Below, piece after piece: positions 34,450 to 46,171 of a DNA stretch of 64,000 nt. The DNA comes from Siphonodentalium dalli. Taxonomy: Eukaryota > Mollusca > Scaphopoda > Gadilida > Siphonodentaliidae. The translations under genes and the position numbers were made by a program. Position 1 is the first letter of the stretch. Every line of letters begins with the position of its first letter. The DNA lies in NCBI GenBank assembly GCA_032622095.1, contig CP136061.1, positions 216,100,373 through 216,164,372 of the forward strand. Reading direction: 5' to 3'. Below the pieces are notes generated by a model, which saw only the letters and a program-made list of their open reading frames with translations, was not told the DNA's origin and did not search any database.

Positions 34450-34906
34450 TTAAAGGTACTCAATCCGATCAGACGGTCCATATATCATCAGGATACAACA
34501 ACAACAACATCATTTCTTCAAAATACGCTTTAGTTTTCAGAATCGATTAAGTGCAAAATAATGCTATAACCATGCAATGCCAACTATCATGGTAATAAAG
34601 TTCCCAACACTTGTTATTTATCAACATTTAATTTTGTTCAACGAAATATGGTCGTATTATCACTTGAGCATCACGAAATTTGGCCGTATTACCACTTGCT
34701 TTTAGAGTTATCCACCTTCATCCGCAATTTTGTCCGAGATCGCCACAAATAATTGCACATTTCGAGAAATAACGAACTTCAAAAATCGATATCTGATCAC
34801 TCTGAGCTTTAATGGGTGGGTTCCTCGACTCAAATCAAATATTTCTTAGCCCCGAAGCCAAAGAAATATTAATTTGGGAGCGTTAATTCGGATAATGCAC
34901 ATTTAA
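34450..34906. mobile_element. Family-A MITE, copy A10
   Basis: TTAAAGGTACTCAATCCGAT to CGGATAATGCACATTTAA, orientation opposite to A8. Shares A8's variant end. Confidence 0.87.
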
Positions 34907-36332
34907 ATTGTATTCTGCAGACGCATTGTCTCATAGAAACCGTAACCCCCACCCCCCCCCCCTCAAATAGTGAATATGCGGAAAGCTCCATCGTAATTAT
35001 TTAATTACTATAATTCGGGACGAATGTATCGCCGAGAAACAAACGCCATTATTCTGCCATCGCGGACTGGCTGCAATTGTTTAGCTATATTAAAGTGTTG
35101 CAAACACGGGTTTTTCGTTGAGTTCAATTAAAGGTACACATCGTGTAATTCATGTTCAGTCTCAGAATCCCCGATTATTTCTTCTCCTACCAGCTACTCT
35201 TACACCTCTTCTCTGTGAATTACCTTTACTGACCTGTGCTGGCCTCACTGCATGAGTCAACATCTGCATCAGTTATACGAGGTTATCAAAGATTCTAAGG
35301 AATTTTGATAGATATCCCAAACAAATTAAACGTGCAGTGTACACAGACCAACAACTGACCCGTTGATTCATTTATTTGGTAGACCCGTTGATATCTCCTG
35401 CTGTATATATCTGATAAACACATTATGACGGTGGTCAGAATCATGTACATATACATGTATTGATTTATATAACCCACGGTAAATTGTTATCAATCCGTTG
35501 GTCATTGTGTCAATGCATGCACTTTGCGAATATTAGTCCAGGGTCAAGTCCTATAAATGAATTAACCCTTTATATGCTAAACGGATTTGTATGGTTGTAG
35601 GGGAGGGCATACTGCCCTACCAAATCTTCCCGGGAATCATCCCAAACTCCAAACTCAATGCTAAACGGATTCTCTCACTCAGTCATAAACGCATACATTG
35701 GAATGACCTATTTTTTCATTTGGAGGGGTATTCTGCAAGTACATATGAAGTCTTATTTATTGGTGTGAACTGATCATATAATAAGTTCAAAACTTGCTGA
35801 ACTTAATTATTAAATGAACATTTCCTAAGAGGTAACTGCTCGGGTCAATGGGTATTTTTAATTTGCATGCATGCACAGAGACCAGTGAGAGCAGGTGGCT
35901 TGGAATCAATCAGAAAAAATGCTGGTAATTGATTGAAATGTGTGCAGTTTAATTTAAAATTGGAGCAAATTTACTAATTGATGACTTCCAAAAATAAAAT
36001 GTACTTGATTTTAATTCTGTCCTGAATTTTAGACGCCCGATAAAAAAAATGGCACGAAATAACTGTAACTCCTGACTGGGACAAACGCTATGATATATGA
36101 TTGTCAGGTGGGATTTCGTTGCATGAGGTTATAGTGAATGGAATGTGTGGCATATAACTCTTTGATGACTGAATACTTGCTGATGAGTAGTTACTCGATT
36201 TCATTAATCAATTTCCCATTCCGACTCAAAGTTGTGGGGGGGGGGGGGACAACACTTTTTTTTAGACCACTGAAGACTTTAAAATCCCAGACTAATTCCT
36301 GTAACAGCTTAGTACATATCTTGACCACAAAT
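34907..36332. other. Region without recognised gene
   Basis: I see no gene. Poly-C run near 34949-34962, an F-like relic at 35564-35771 and a poly-G run near 36236-36248. Confidence 0.4.
35564..35771. mobile_element. Diverged F-like element
   Basis: AACCCTTTATATGCTAAACGG and CATACATTGGAATGACCTAT recall the F family, but the inverted core is missing. Confidence 0.45.
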
Positions 36333-36780
36333 TTAAAGGCCCACTTAGTTTTCAAGTCACTGCTTATTTTTTATGGTGCCTAAATATACGGTTTTAATAA
36401 CAATCTGTGCCATAAAATATGATTAAAATACTACAATTCACCACCATTTGAAACGTCGGTGTCTCAGAAGATGCCAATATAGAAACAGAAAACAACTGAA
36501 ATCAAAGATTACCCCCGTTTTGTCTCCGAGAATGCCACATAATTCAAACTGAAAATGTATTTTCAATGAAAGGGGAATAACTCTATCTTTAAGATTTAGA
36601 GTTAATCCCCCTCCATTGAAAATAATTTAAACTGCAATCCATGAAAAAAAAAAAAACAACAACAACACGTCAGTAACTCAAAAAAAAAAACACAACATGT
36701 TCACATATTATTACACCGGATAAGTTCATAATACAATGTTTTAAAGCTTCCTCAGTCTCTTTCAAATAGTATATAATATA
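36333..36780. mobile_element. Family-B MITE, copy B3 (reverse orientation)
   Basis: Starts TTAAAGGCCCACTTAGTTTT. The interior has the complement of the family-B markers (TAACAATCTGTGCCATAAAA). The right end near 36780 is decayed and adjoins the Helitron ends. Confidence 0.8.
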
Positions 36781-36785
36781 GCATA

Positions 36786-37439
36786 TCTATTATATTTTTG
36801 AACTTCTGTATGTATGTGTGTTATAGACTCGAAAACTGCTCGACCGATGCGACTCAAATTTGGTATGTAGGTCTACTTTGATCCCGGGAACAATGTGGGC
36901 GGGTCCAATTTCACGCGCGACCGTGACCTTGACCTCGTTCATATACGCTCATATAGGCACGTTTCTGGACCTGGACCGATCCGATTCAAATTTGGTATGT
37001 AGTACTATTTTGATCCCGGGAACAATATGGCGGGTCCAATTTCACGTACGACCGTGTCCTTGACCTCGGCCTCGCTCACATACGCTCATATTATATAGGC
37101 ATGTTTCTGGACCTCGACCGATCCGAGTCAAATTTGGTATGTAGGCCTATTTTGATCCCTGGAACAATATGGACGGGTCCATATGGTCATGCCACCACCA
37201 TATGACATATTATTGTTTATTATTTAATTATATATGTGTAACACATTTTATGATGATATGCCATAATACAATATTTACTTACTTACTTATTTTCACGTGC
37301 GACCGCGTCCTTGACCCTGATCTCGGGTCAAGTTACGCCTATAGATACCAAATTTCGAGGCGATCGGTCGAGAAACCACAAAGTGTATAGGGAACACACA
37401 TACACACACACAGACATTCGCATTTATATATTAAGAAGA
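36786..37439. mobile_element. Two head-to-head Helitron-like 5' ends around ~118-bp repeats
   Basis: Left end TCTATTATATTTTTGAACTT plus TGTATGTATGTGTG; right end (minus) TCTTCTTAATATATAAATGC plus GTCTGTGTGTGTG. Between them are three units with GATTCAAATTTGGTATGTAG and GATCCCGGGAACAATATGG. No CTRR hairpin end is seen at either side. Confidence 0.65.
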
Positions 37440-38077
37440 TAATACGTTGTGACCTCGTGACTCACACCAAACCCATTCTTATAAATTAATAATACGTTGT
37501 GACTCATAACTCCGTTCTTATAAATTAATACTTTTCAGTGACTATAGTCTATTGCCGATCGTTTATTGGGTACTGACTGTCTGTTTGAATAATTGAAATA
37601 AGCCATAATATACATGCACTATATATGACGGGGTTGATGAACATTTTCCTTGATTCAATATGTAATCTTCATATTGTCCTACCATGCCCAAACTTTTGGT
37701 CAGGGGCGCTAGAAGCATCCAAATGTAAGGGGCACCCCATGCATCCAAAAGAAAAAGGACAATTTTTCAGTCAGCGGTTTTGGCCAAAATGCAGAAAAGG
37801 CTAACTTTGCGTAATAATACAGCATTTAAAATTTTCAGGACCGATATAAGATCCAAGAATAAATATATTAACAATACTGCTTTAAACAAGCTGACACATG
37901 AGGCATGTCTTGCCATTCTATATATATGAAGAATGAAACAGATTCTTTGTGCCGCCACCCCATACATGCGGCCACCATTGGTGAATGACAGGAGGGGCAT
38001 TTGACGTTCTCCCCTCTCCGACGCTCCTGCTTCTGATTTGTTCGGGTCGTGTCTAAATATTCTGACCGCCATAAAGA

Positions 38078-38290
38078 CAGTAATGCTCTAATTAATCGAC
38101 TTCTTAACCACAGCAGTATTATGGGTAATATTTCAGGATTTAGACGGAAATATGGCTTGTTGCCATTCATCAGAAAGCTCTTAGTGATAGCTTTCTGATG
38201 AATGGCAACAAGCCATATTTCCGACTAAATCCTGGAAAATTACCCATAATTCTGCTGTGGTTAAGGAGTCGATTATTTAGGGTATTACTG
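38078..38290. mobile_element. Family-H palindromic MITE, copy H1
   Basis: CAGTAATGCTCTAATTAATC to TTTAGGGTATTACTG, arms ~100 bp folding around AAAGCTCTTAGTGATAGCTT. TA-flanked copies elsewhere suggest a mariner-type mover. Confidence 0.88.
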
Positions 38291-39422
38291 TAGCTGATCG
38301 AGTAACAAAAATGGGTTTTCGTTCGCGATAAACAAGTTAGGTGTTGTGGATCAGCGCCCAGTCATTACGATCAGGGTCGTCACACCACATTACACTTTAC
38401 AAGCTCTCGCAAGGGAGACGAGGTTCTACTTGGTGCAGGAGGCTAAAATTAAAAATATCTTCGTTTACCCTGGTTTACATAGTCTTGGACAGCAGACCAC
38501 GAAAAGCTGAGCAGTTGAGCATCTATATCAGTATCGAATTGAGACACGCATCGAGACTATACGTTTACCGTGCTTACCCTGTTTATGTTTCAAGAGTTAG
38601 TAGCAGGTTTTAATACTTCTATATACAAGAGACCACTAGCTAGTTTTATACAGCCATTAGTCACAAAAAGTGCATGTACCTGGAGAAATTTTACCCAAGT
38701 AAACTAGCTATTCATTATAGATAACATGACGCCCATGAGTTTTCCATACATTTTGAATTATACATCATATGATTATGATCATCATCCTGACTGGAAATAA
38801 AAACAAAATTCAAGAGAGGTAAATGAAATATTTTGAATAGTGAGGGTTTTTTTTAGGGTAGGCACTATCAGCTATGGGAAACAAGTTAAACTTTTATTAT
38901 GGCCTGGTAAGTTATTTGCACAAGAAGAGTGTATGCTGCATTGCTGCATTCATGAATATTTAATTGTAATTCGAGACATCGCCTCATGGTCATATTATTG
39001 ACACAGTCAAAACTAGAAAGTTCGTTTTGTTGGGGGTGTAGGTGGAGTTCATAGGTTATTCAGAGACAATGTGGTGCCACACCCAATTCTCAAAATAAAG
39101 CTATATTCCTGAACCTTTTTCGGTAATATTTTGTAGGTGGGAGGCATTAATATTACGATCCTAACATTCTGTTGGAAACGGGTCTCATTATACTGTATTG
39201 GCTAGAACCCAACCCCATTGTCCATTGTCATCCAGGGAATATGAGAAAATGGAAATTATGTTATCAAATTAGAAAGCCTACTGTTTTTTTAACTACATAA
39301 TGTATACACATGATTTACAGGCCATGACGCCTATAATATTGAGACAGATCGGAAGAGTCATCTTCATTAATGTCACTTTGCAACAACCAGCGCAGAAATT
39401 ACTTTAAAAAAAAAAATATATG

Positions 39423-39472
39423 TCCTTCTGACATAGCTTAAGGGAGAATTCCCTTAAGCTATGTCAGAAGGA
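39423..39472. repeat. 50-bp perfect hairpin
   Basis: TCCTTCTGACATAGCTTAAG and its exact complement around GAATTC-like centre. Confidence 0.9.
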
Positions 39473-39956
39473 GGATATTTTAGATGGACAATTTAATTAT
39501 AGTTTTAGAAGGTATATTTTGGGACGAGCATTCTCAGCAAATACACAAATTGAGTGGAAATGAATAACTACCATAAAAAGTACATGATCTGAACTTGTGA
39601 AAAGCTTGAATGGCAATTAATTGAGTTCAATATTGCCTCAAGAATCTAACCATTATGTTAGGTTTGTTCTGGAAAATTGTGAACATCCATTTTGCAAGAA
39701 TTGATATAAACCTTTGGGCAGAGATGAGTTTTAGCCTCACTTTTAGGCTATATGTCCATAACCAAATTCCCAGCTTACCAGATATACCTAACACTGTGGC
39801 CTATATACAGTTGATTGCTCCCAGCTTGAGTGGACTGACCTGCATACCAAAATTGGTGTAGTTCCTTGATGTAACAGTTCATGGTAATGGCTTCTCACAA
39901 ATTGTCTAGCACACACCTAATATAAAGTTGAGATTCTTGAAGCAGTATTGACTAGT

Positions 39957-40137
39957 ACAGTAAAAAATGCTCTAATTAATCGACTTCTTAACCACAGCAG
40001 AATTATGGGTAACTTTTCAGGATTTAGTCGGAAATATGGCTTGTTGCCATTCATCGGAAAGCTCTCAGCGAGAGCTTTCCGATGAATGGCAACAAGCCAT
40101 ATTTCCGACTAAATCCTGAAAAGTTACCCATAATTCT
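39957..40137. mobile_element. Family-H palindromic MITE, copy H2 (truncated)
   Basis: Palindrome centred on GAAAGCTCTCAGCGAGAGCTTTC. The right end is lost at CCCATAATTCT where family-A copy A11 begins. Confidence 0.87.
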
Positions 40138-40567
40138 TACACCTAAATTACTATTTCTTTGGCTTCAGGGATAAAAATATTTGATTTGAGTCGAGGCACT
40201 CACTCATCAGAGCTCAGAGTGAGATATCAATTTTTGAAATCTGTTATTTCTCGAGATATGTACATTTTTCCGCCAGGCAAATATTCATCAAACTGACCAA
40301 TTTGCAGATGAAGATGGATAACTCTAAAATCAAGTGGTAATACGGCCAAATTTCACGATAATCAAGTGATAATATGGCCATATTTCATTGAACAACATGC
40401 TGATAAATAACACGTTTTGGGAAATTATATATCATAGTTGACGGTGGTTAGCATTATTTTGTTGTAATTAATCGATTCTGAATACTAAAGCATATTTTGA
40501 AGAAATGTTGTTGGTGTTGTAACTTGATGATATGGGGGGACTGTCTGATCAGATTGAGAACCTTTTA
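40138..40567. mobile_element. Family-A MITE, copy A11, fused to a family-H palindrome
   Basis: The family-A body begins at CCTAAATTACTATTTCTTTG directly after the truncated family-H palindrome (39957-40137). The right end CAGATTGAGAACCTTTTA is decayed. Confidence 0.78.
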
Positions 40568-41100
40568 CAATTAAGTAGTTTTCTGTGTAGGACTGTAGGT
40601 CCATCTAAACTTTCCACCTCTTGACATAGCTCAGGTGTGGAAACCCCTTAATATCATTGGAAACATTTTACCATAGTGACCAGGGGGTAATTATCAGTGA
40701 CCCGAGGACCCATGATAAACCCAGTGTACTTGACTCAGTTAATGAATAGTCAAATGAAATTAATTCTTTTTTATTCCAAGGCGGAATAAACTCAACATAT
40801 ATCACATATAGGGAGCTCATGTCCCAGTCAAAATTAAATGGACAAAATAAGTCAAATGAAATCAAGATGAAGAAAATGACACAAATTGGCAAATAGTGAT
40901 GGACAATGAAAAATACAATTAACAGGCATCATGAACAATGAAGAGAAAAGACCAGCAATGTTGAATTGGTTGTCAAATTAATCCATGATTCAGGGTACCC
41001 AGTATCTTGAAGCGCCAGTTTTCATTGGTAACTTTCGTTGATATGATTTATATTTACCAGTGAGCTGTGATCTGAGAGCTTGTATACTACCGGTAAAAGT

Positions 41101-41570
41101 TTGAAGGCCCACTTAATTTTCGAACCCCCAGATTACATTATATAAAATATATGCCATATTACCGTATATACCATTTGAAAGAGGAAGCGCCAAAACATTG
41201 TATTATCAATTTATCCGGTGTAATAAACTGTGGACATGTTGTTTTTGTTGAGTTGCCAATGCGTTTTGTCATCAAGATTGAAGTAAAAATCAGTATTATT
41301 TTCAATGCAGGGGGAATAACTCTATAAATTAAAGATAGAGTTCTTCCCCTTCCATTGAAAAAGTTTGAATTCTGTTGAAGTCTGGGTGCCAAAGGGGGGA
41401 TTTCAGCAGTTTTCTATTTCTCTGTGGGCATCATCCGAGACAGATGTTTCAAATAGTGATGAATTATAGTATTTTAATCATATCTTATGGCATAGATTGT
41501 TATTAAAACCATATATCAAGTCACTATAAAAAAAAATAATCGGCGAGTCGAAAATTAAGTGGGCCTTTAA
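41101..41570. mobile_element. Family-B MITE, copy B4
   Basis: TTGAAGGCCCACTTAATTTTCG to TTAAGTGGGCCTTTAA, with the central hairpin at 41325-41350. Confidence 0.87.
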
Positions 41571-41723
41571 AGGTTGGTCGAGATCATGTAATGAATGACT
41601 ACTCTGGCTTCACCTGCAGAGGTCATATTCCTCCAGTTCAAACCTGGGAACTTTTTGACTTTCTGACAGTGAACCTAACAGCGAAAAATTCTTGTTGGTA
41701 ATTAGCTAATGCCTGTTCTTTTA

Positions 41724-42113
41724 TTAACCCTTTACCCAACAGAAGGGCCCTGTGCCAATGCATTCTCTTATATATGCGAGTCGACCATAGGTCGCCTCGC
41801 ATATATAAGAGAATGCATTGGCTTAACACATTAAAAATTATAAAATTGTTAAAGAATGTAAGAAAAAATGGTAAAAAGTGTTAAAAAAAGATATTTTTTA
41901 GGCCAATGCATTTTCTTATATATGCGAGGCGACCTATGGTCGACTCGCATATATAAGAGAATGCATTGGCACAGGGTATAACTGTAACTATCACAATGTG
42001 GCCAAGGAGCCGGTTCCAATGATATCCATATTTGTATGGTTCTATTGAGACAGACCGAATATATTTTAGGCTGTTGAAGCTTTATTTGGCCGGTTTGTTG
42101 GGTAAAGGGTTAA
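41724..42113. mobile_element. Family-D double-hairpin MITE, copy D2 (complete)
   Basis: 390 bp. Hairpin 1 at ~41754-41822 and hairpin 2 at ~41903-41971, each with 27-32-bp arms around CGACCATAGGTCG-type loops, and each the reverse complement of the other. Ends as in D1. Confidence 0.93.
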
Positions 42114-42477
42114 ATGCATTTCACAGTACCAGGTAGGTGAATTTTCCAGCTCGAAATTACATCATGGCATGATCCTGCTTTAGCTCCCGGACAATTAATT
42201 CATTTAAAACTTTTGCTCTGGAGATTTGCATTGAAATACCCTATTCAAAATTGCTCAATTGACCGCCGTCTTAAGGTCAGGATTCTGAGCTTATGTGGAA
42301 AATCAACCGTTGCTTAAGAAAAAAAGATGCACCTAAATTATAAAATGGCAACATCATCTGAGTTCAATCAATGAAGAAACTTATTTCATTCATGAAAAAT
42401 CAAAAGAACTATATATAATATACTAAATGATAAATATGATAAACATGTGTAAACAGACAACAGAAAATGAAATGCTA

Positions 42478-42663
42478 CAGTAATGCCCTAAATAATCGAC
42501 TCCTTAACCACAGCAGAATTATGGGTAATTTTTCAGGATTTAGTCGGAAATATGGCTTGTTGCCATTCATCGGAAAGTTCTCAAGCCATATTTCCGACTA
42601 AATCCTGAACAATTACCCATAATTCTTCTGTGGTTAAAGAGTCAATTATTTAGGGCAATACTG
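42478..42663. mobile_element. Family-H palindromic MITE, copy H3
   Basis: TA-flanked (42476-42477 and 42664-42665), CAGTAATGCCCTAAATAATC to TATTTAGGGCAATACTG. The loop is shortened. Confidence 0.9.
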
Positions 42664-42794
42664 TAGATGTATGTAAAGGATTTCAACAAAAAGTTACCTT
42701 CAACAACAAAAATGCTGAGATGAGCTAGACATCATATTGGGAGATAAAATAGTCTCATTCCCATGTAGAGTCAAAGAAAATAGTGTTACTCAAA

Positions 42795-43068
42795 TTAACC
42801 CTTTCTTTACTAAATACTCATTGACGAGTAGTTCCCTTTGGAAATGTTCAGATAATAAGTTACACAAATAGCGTAGGTTGTATTCAGCAAACGGCTATTT
42901 GTTGAACATATTATCTGAACATTTCTCATCAATAGATATGAATCATTCTGCACTCGTATTACTAGTATCTGCTTATATTTCGTGAACATCCCTCCAGATG
43001 AATAATAGACCATTCCAATGTATACTGTTATAACATAATGGAAGAATCAATCCATTGATGAACAGATT
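42795..43068. mobile_element. F-family MITE, copy F1
   Basis: TTAACCCTTTCTTTACTAAA start. Inner inverted repeat GAAATGTTCAGATAATAAGT / TATTATCTGAACATTTC. Also CCATTCCAATGTATAC near the right end. Confidence 0.8.
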
Positions 43069-43327
43069 AAACGTCATAATTTGGATCTTGAAGTGGCAGT
43101 GCACAATTTCTGACAGTTTTTGCCGTTAAGGAGCGATGCCTAGTTTAGAGCAGTATTTGCCGATATGGAGCGGTGCCTAGTTTAAAGCATTTTTTGGGGG
43201 AAGTCATCTGTATGTAAGTTAATGTGTTAGCTCTATCAGTAATGAAGTTATTCACTTTAAATTGTAATTTAAATTTAGTTTTCAAAATCAACCTTTTAGA
43301 CGATGTAATATTTAGTTCATGTGCCAT

Positions 43328-43833
43328 GAACCCTTTCTTCACTAAATACTAATTGACGAGCAGTCTCCTTAGGAAATGTTCAGATAAGTTTAACCCTTTG
43401 AGTGCCAGGTCCGATTTTTGTACCAACCCATATACCCTGTGCCAATGCATTCTCTTATATATGCGAGTCGACCATAGGTCGCCTCGCATATATAAGAGAA
43501 TGCATTGGCCTAACAAATATTATATTTTTTTTTTTTTTACAATTTTTTACAATTTTAATATATTTTATTATATTCTTCAACAGACTTATTGTGTAGGTTT
43601 AGGGCCGATAATATCGGCCCCTGGCACTCAAAGGGTTAACAAAATGGCGATAGTTGAACTTATTATTTGAACATTTACCCCAAATGATAAGGAATCCTTC
43701 TGCACTTGTCTTATCTTTTCGTCTGTCTGTTGTCTACTTTAAGATTTCCAGAAAACTCCTCCAGTTGAATAATAGATTAATCCAACATACACAGCTATAA
43801 CTGATGGGAGATTCTATATAGTAAAGAAAGGTT
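43328..43833. mobile_element. F-family MITE, copy F2, interrupted by chimeric hairpin element
   Basis: Left part AACCCTTTCTTCACTAAATA; right part resumes at 43640 with GTTGAACTTATTATTTGAAC and ends near TAGTAAAGAAAGGTTA. The insertion is at 43390-43639. Confidence 0.8.
43390..43639. mobile_element. Chimeric family-D hairpin with different ends, nested in an F element
   Basis: Ends TTAACCCTTTGAGTGCCAGG and CCTGGCACTCAAAGGGTTAA, one family-D hairpin at 43439-43507. Inserted at TTAA inside an F element (43328-43833). Confidence 0.85.
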
Positions 43834-43909
43834 AGAAGAGACTAAATCATTTTCAAGGCATCGCCATGTAAAATTAGTCCTAACAAAGGTGTACATAATC
43901 TCACACCCT

Positions 43910-44308
43910 TTAACCCTTTACCCAACAGAACGGCCCTGTGCCAATGCATTCTCTTATATATGCGAGTCGACCATAGGTCGCCTCGCATATATAAGAGAAT
44001 GCATTGGCTTAACACATTAAAAATTGTAAAATTGTTAAAGAATGTAAGAAAAAATGGTAAAAAGTGTTAAAAAAAGATTTTTTTAGGCCAATGCATTCTC
44101 TTATATATGCGAGGCGACCTATGGTCGACTCGCATATATAAGAGAATGCATTGGCACAGGGCATAACTATAACTATCACAATGTGGTCAAGGAGCCGGTT
44201 CCAATGATATCCATATTTGATTGGTTCTATTGAGACAGACCGAAGATATTTTAGGCTGTTGAAGCTTTATTTGGCCGGTTTTGGCCGTTTTGTTGGGTAA
44301 AGGGTTAA
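43910..44308. mobile_element. Family-D double-hairpin MITE, copy D3
   Basis: Complete. Its right TTAA (44305-44308) is also the left end of an F-family element. A small duplication GGCCGGTTTTGGCCGTTT lies near the right end. Confidence 0.92.
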
Positions 44309-44575
44309 CCGTTCTATACTAAATTGATTCCCCCAGCTAGTTATAAAAGTATACATTGGAATGGTCTATTATTCATTTGAAGGGATTGTAAGGATATATG
44401 AGCAGATGACAGCCAGCCGAAAAGGTAATACATGTGCAGAAGAATTCATATTCATTAGTGGGAAATGTTTAGATAATTAGTTCAACTAAGACTTATGGTC
44501 ATTTGTTGAACTTATTATCTAAACATTTCCAAAGGGAACTACTTGTCAATGAGTATTTAGTATAAAATGGGTTAA
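44305..44575. mobile_element. F-family MITE, copy F3 (reverse), abutting D3
   Basis: TTAACCGTTCTATACTAAAT to GTATAAAATGGGTTAA. Shares TTAA with D3. Confidence 0.82.
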
Positions 44576-45203
44576 ACATGTCTTTGTTTTTATTTTTAAT
44601 TTCTAAATGGCATATTTCCGCATTATTCTATTCTGCGCTTACATTTTCTACTTTAAAATTGGCATATCCCCACCGTTATCTCATCCTGATCTTTGGACAA
44701 AACATGTTAATCAAGAAGATGCTCCTAATTTCCCACCATGTGGGGAACTTATTTGCAGAACATTTAAATCTGATCTACACAGTGTACAACAATTGCAAGC
44801 CAGTTTTTTATTTAAACTAAAGATACCATGAAATATCTCAAAGAGTGTAAGTCCATTGTTTAGTTCCTTCTAATCTTATTTTGCTGTGTTTGAGAGTCCT
44901 GTTGGTACATTGCTTGATGTTGGTAGAGAAAACCAATAATATTGAGTAAGATAGATAATTAAGATAAGATCAATTTTATTTAAAAGTTTGAGGTAAAACA
45001 TTATACAAACACAAGCTCTGAAAAGCTTTTGACCGACTGAAAATCATCATTTATTCTCAAATTGCCATTCTCATCGTAAATCCAAATTACATTACTGGAT
45101 GATGTAAAACATTCAGAACTCTTATCCTGATTTGGAAATTGGTTCATCTTGAAATAATGGCAGACAGTGATTCACTGACCCCTTGTAAAAATATTCTCCA
45201 ATA

Positions 45204-45438
45204 TTAAGCCTTCCAAGACTGGAGCTTCCTAAAATTTTGCAAAAAAAACCCTGTGCCAATGCATTCTCTTATATATACGAGTCTCCCATAGGAATCCTTG
45301 CATATATAAGAGAATGGTTGGCCTAACAGTATTTACCTTGACCTTGTAAGCCAATGCATTCTCTTATATATGTATAAGAGAATGCACTGGCACAGGGTCT
45401 TTAATGCACCAGCGCAGCTCCCATCATGAAAGGGTTAA
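45204..45438. mobile_element. Family-E hairpin MITE, copy E1
   Basis: TTAAGCCTTCCAAGACTGGAGC to GCAGCTCCCATCATGAAAGG plus GTTAA. Two hairpins of the family-D type with variant loops; the second is short. Confidence 0.8.
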
Positions 45439-45633
45439 TTACTTCAATGCTCACTATAACTTGAACCTTTAGTGTATGCTAAAGACTTGAAAAATAAGAT
45501 TATTTTTTTAATTCTGTCTGCCAAGATAGAGCGATAAAACAGAGGGACCGACAAATACAGCAGAATTTTAACAGTACCAGTTTTCCCAGTCCTAGAAATG
45601 TGTTGCAATCCTACTAAACTATAAAAATAAATA

Positions 45634-46060
45634 TTAGCCCTTACTTTACAAAATACTCATTGATGAATAGTTCCCATAGGAAATATTCAGATAATAAATT
45701 CAACAAATGACTATTATCTAAACATTTCCCTCCAATGAATAGGAATCCTTCAGCTCTTCTATTATCTTTTTGTCTGCTGACGGCTTAGTTTTCCAGAACA
45801 TCACTTCAAATGAATAATAAACTATTCCAGTGTATACTCTTATAACTTCATGGGGGAATCCATTTAATAAAGAAAGGGTTAAACAAGATTTTTTATATAA
45901 GAGAATACGTTGGCCTAACAATATTTATCTTGACCTTGTAAGCCAGTGCATTGTCTTATATATGCGAGGCTCCCTATGGGAGACTCGCATATATAAGAGA
46001 ATGCACTGGCATGGGATATTTAATGCTGCACTAGCGCAGCTCCCGTCATGAAAGGGTTAA
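45634..46060. mobile_element. F-family element joined to family-E half (3' flank of NUAK)
   Basis: The F part is 45634-45882 (TTAGCCCTTACTTTAC to AGAAAGGGTTAA). The E part follows to 46060, with hairpin 45942-46012 around CCTATGGGAG and the end GCTCCCGTCATGAAAGGGTT. Confidence 0.78.
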
Positions 46061-46171
46061 AATGAGAATGTAAGCTAGAAAACAAACAAATGACAAAATA
46101 GCAAATTAAATGCCTGGAATGTTATGCTTTAACATGCTGCGCAGAAAAGCAAATCTCAAGAATGTATTGTT

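Larger units (their letters stand above)
37440..39956. other. Gene-free stretch with palindromes
   Basis: Holds a short direct duplication (AATACGTTGTGAC near 37441 and 37491), family-H palindrome H1 and the 50-bp hairpin. Minus frames at 37767-38170 overlap each other and show no domain. Confidence 0.4.
44975..46171 (-). other. Probable NUAK 3' UTR and downstream flank, with MITE debris
   Basis: This is the minus-strand sequence after the stop. It contains an E/F-family MITE composite (45634-46060) and another E copy (45204-45438). The nearest clear AATAAA on the minus strand that I noticed is around 44977-44984 (TTTTATTT on the plus strand), which would give a UTR of about 1.2 kb. Transcript end not proven. 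Confidence 0.3.

Noticed and set aside
44578-44831. Plus-strand frames of 74-80 residues
   Set aside because: They overlap each other in AT-rich DNA with no domain or splice signals. The NUAK 3' flank lies on the other strand.
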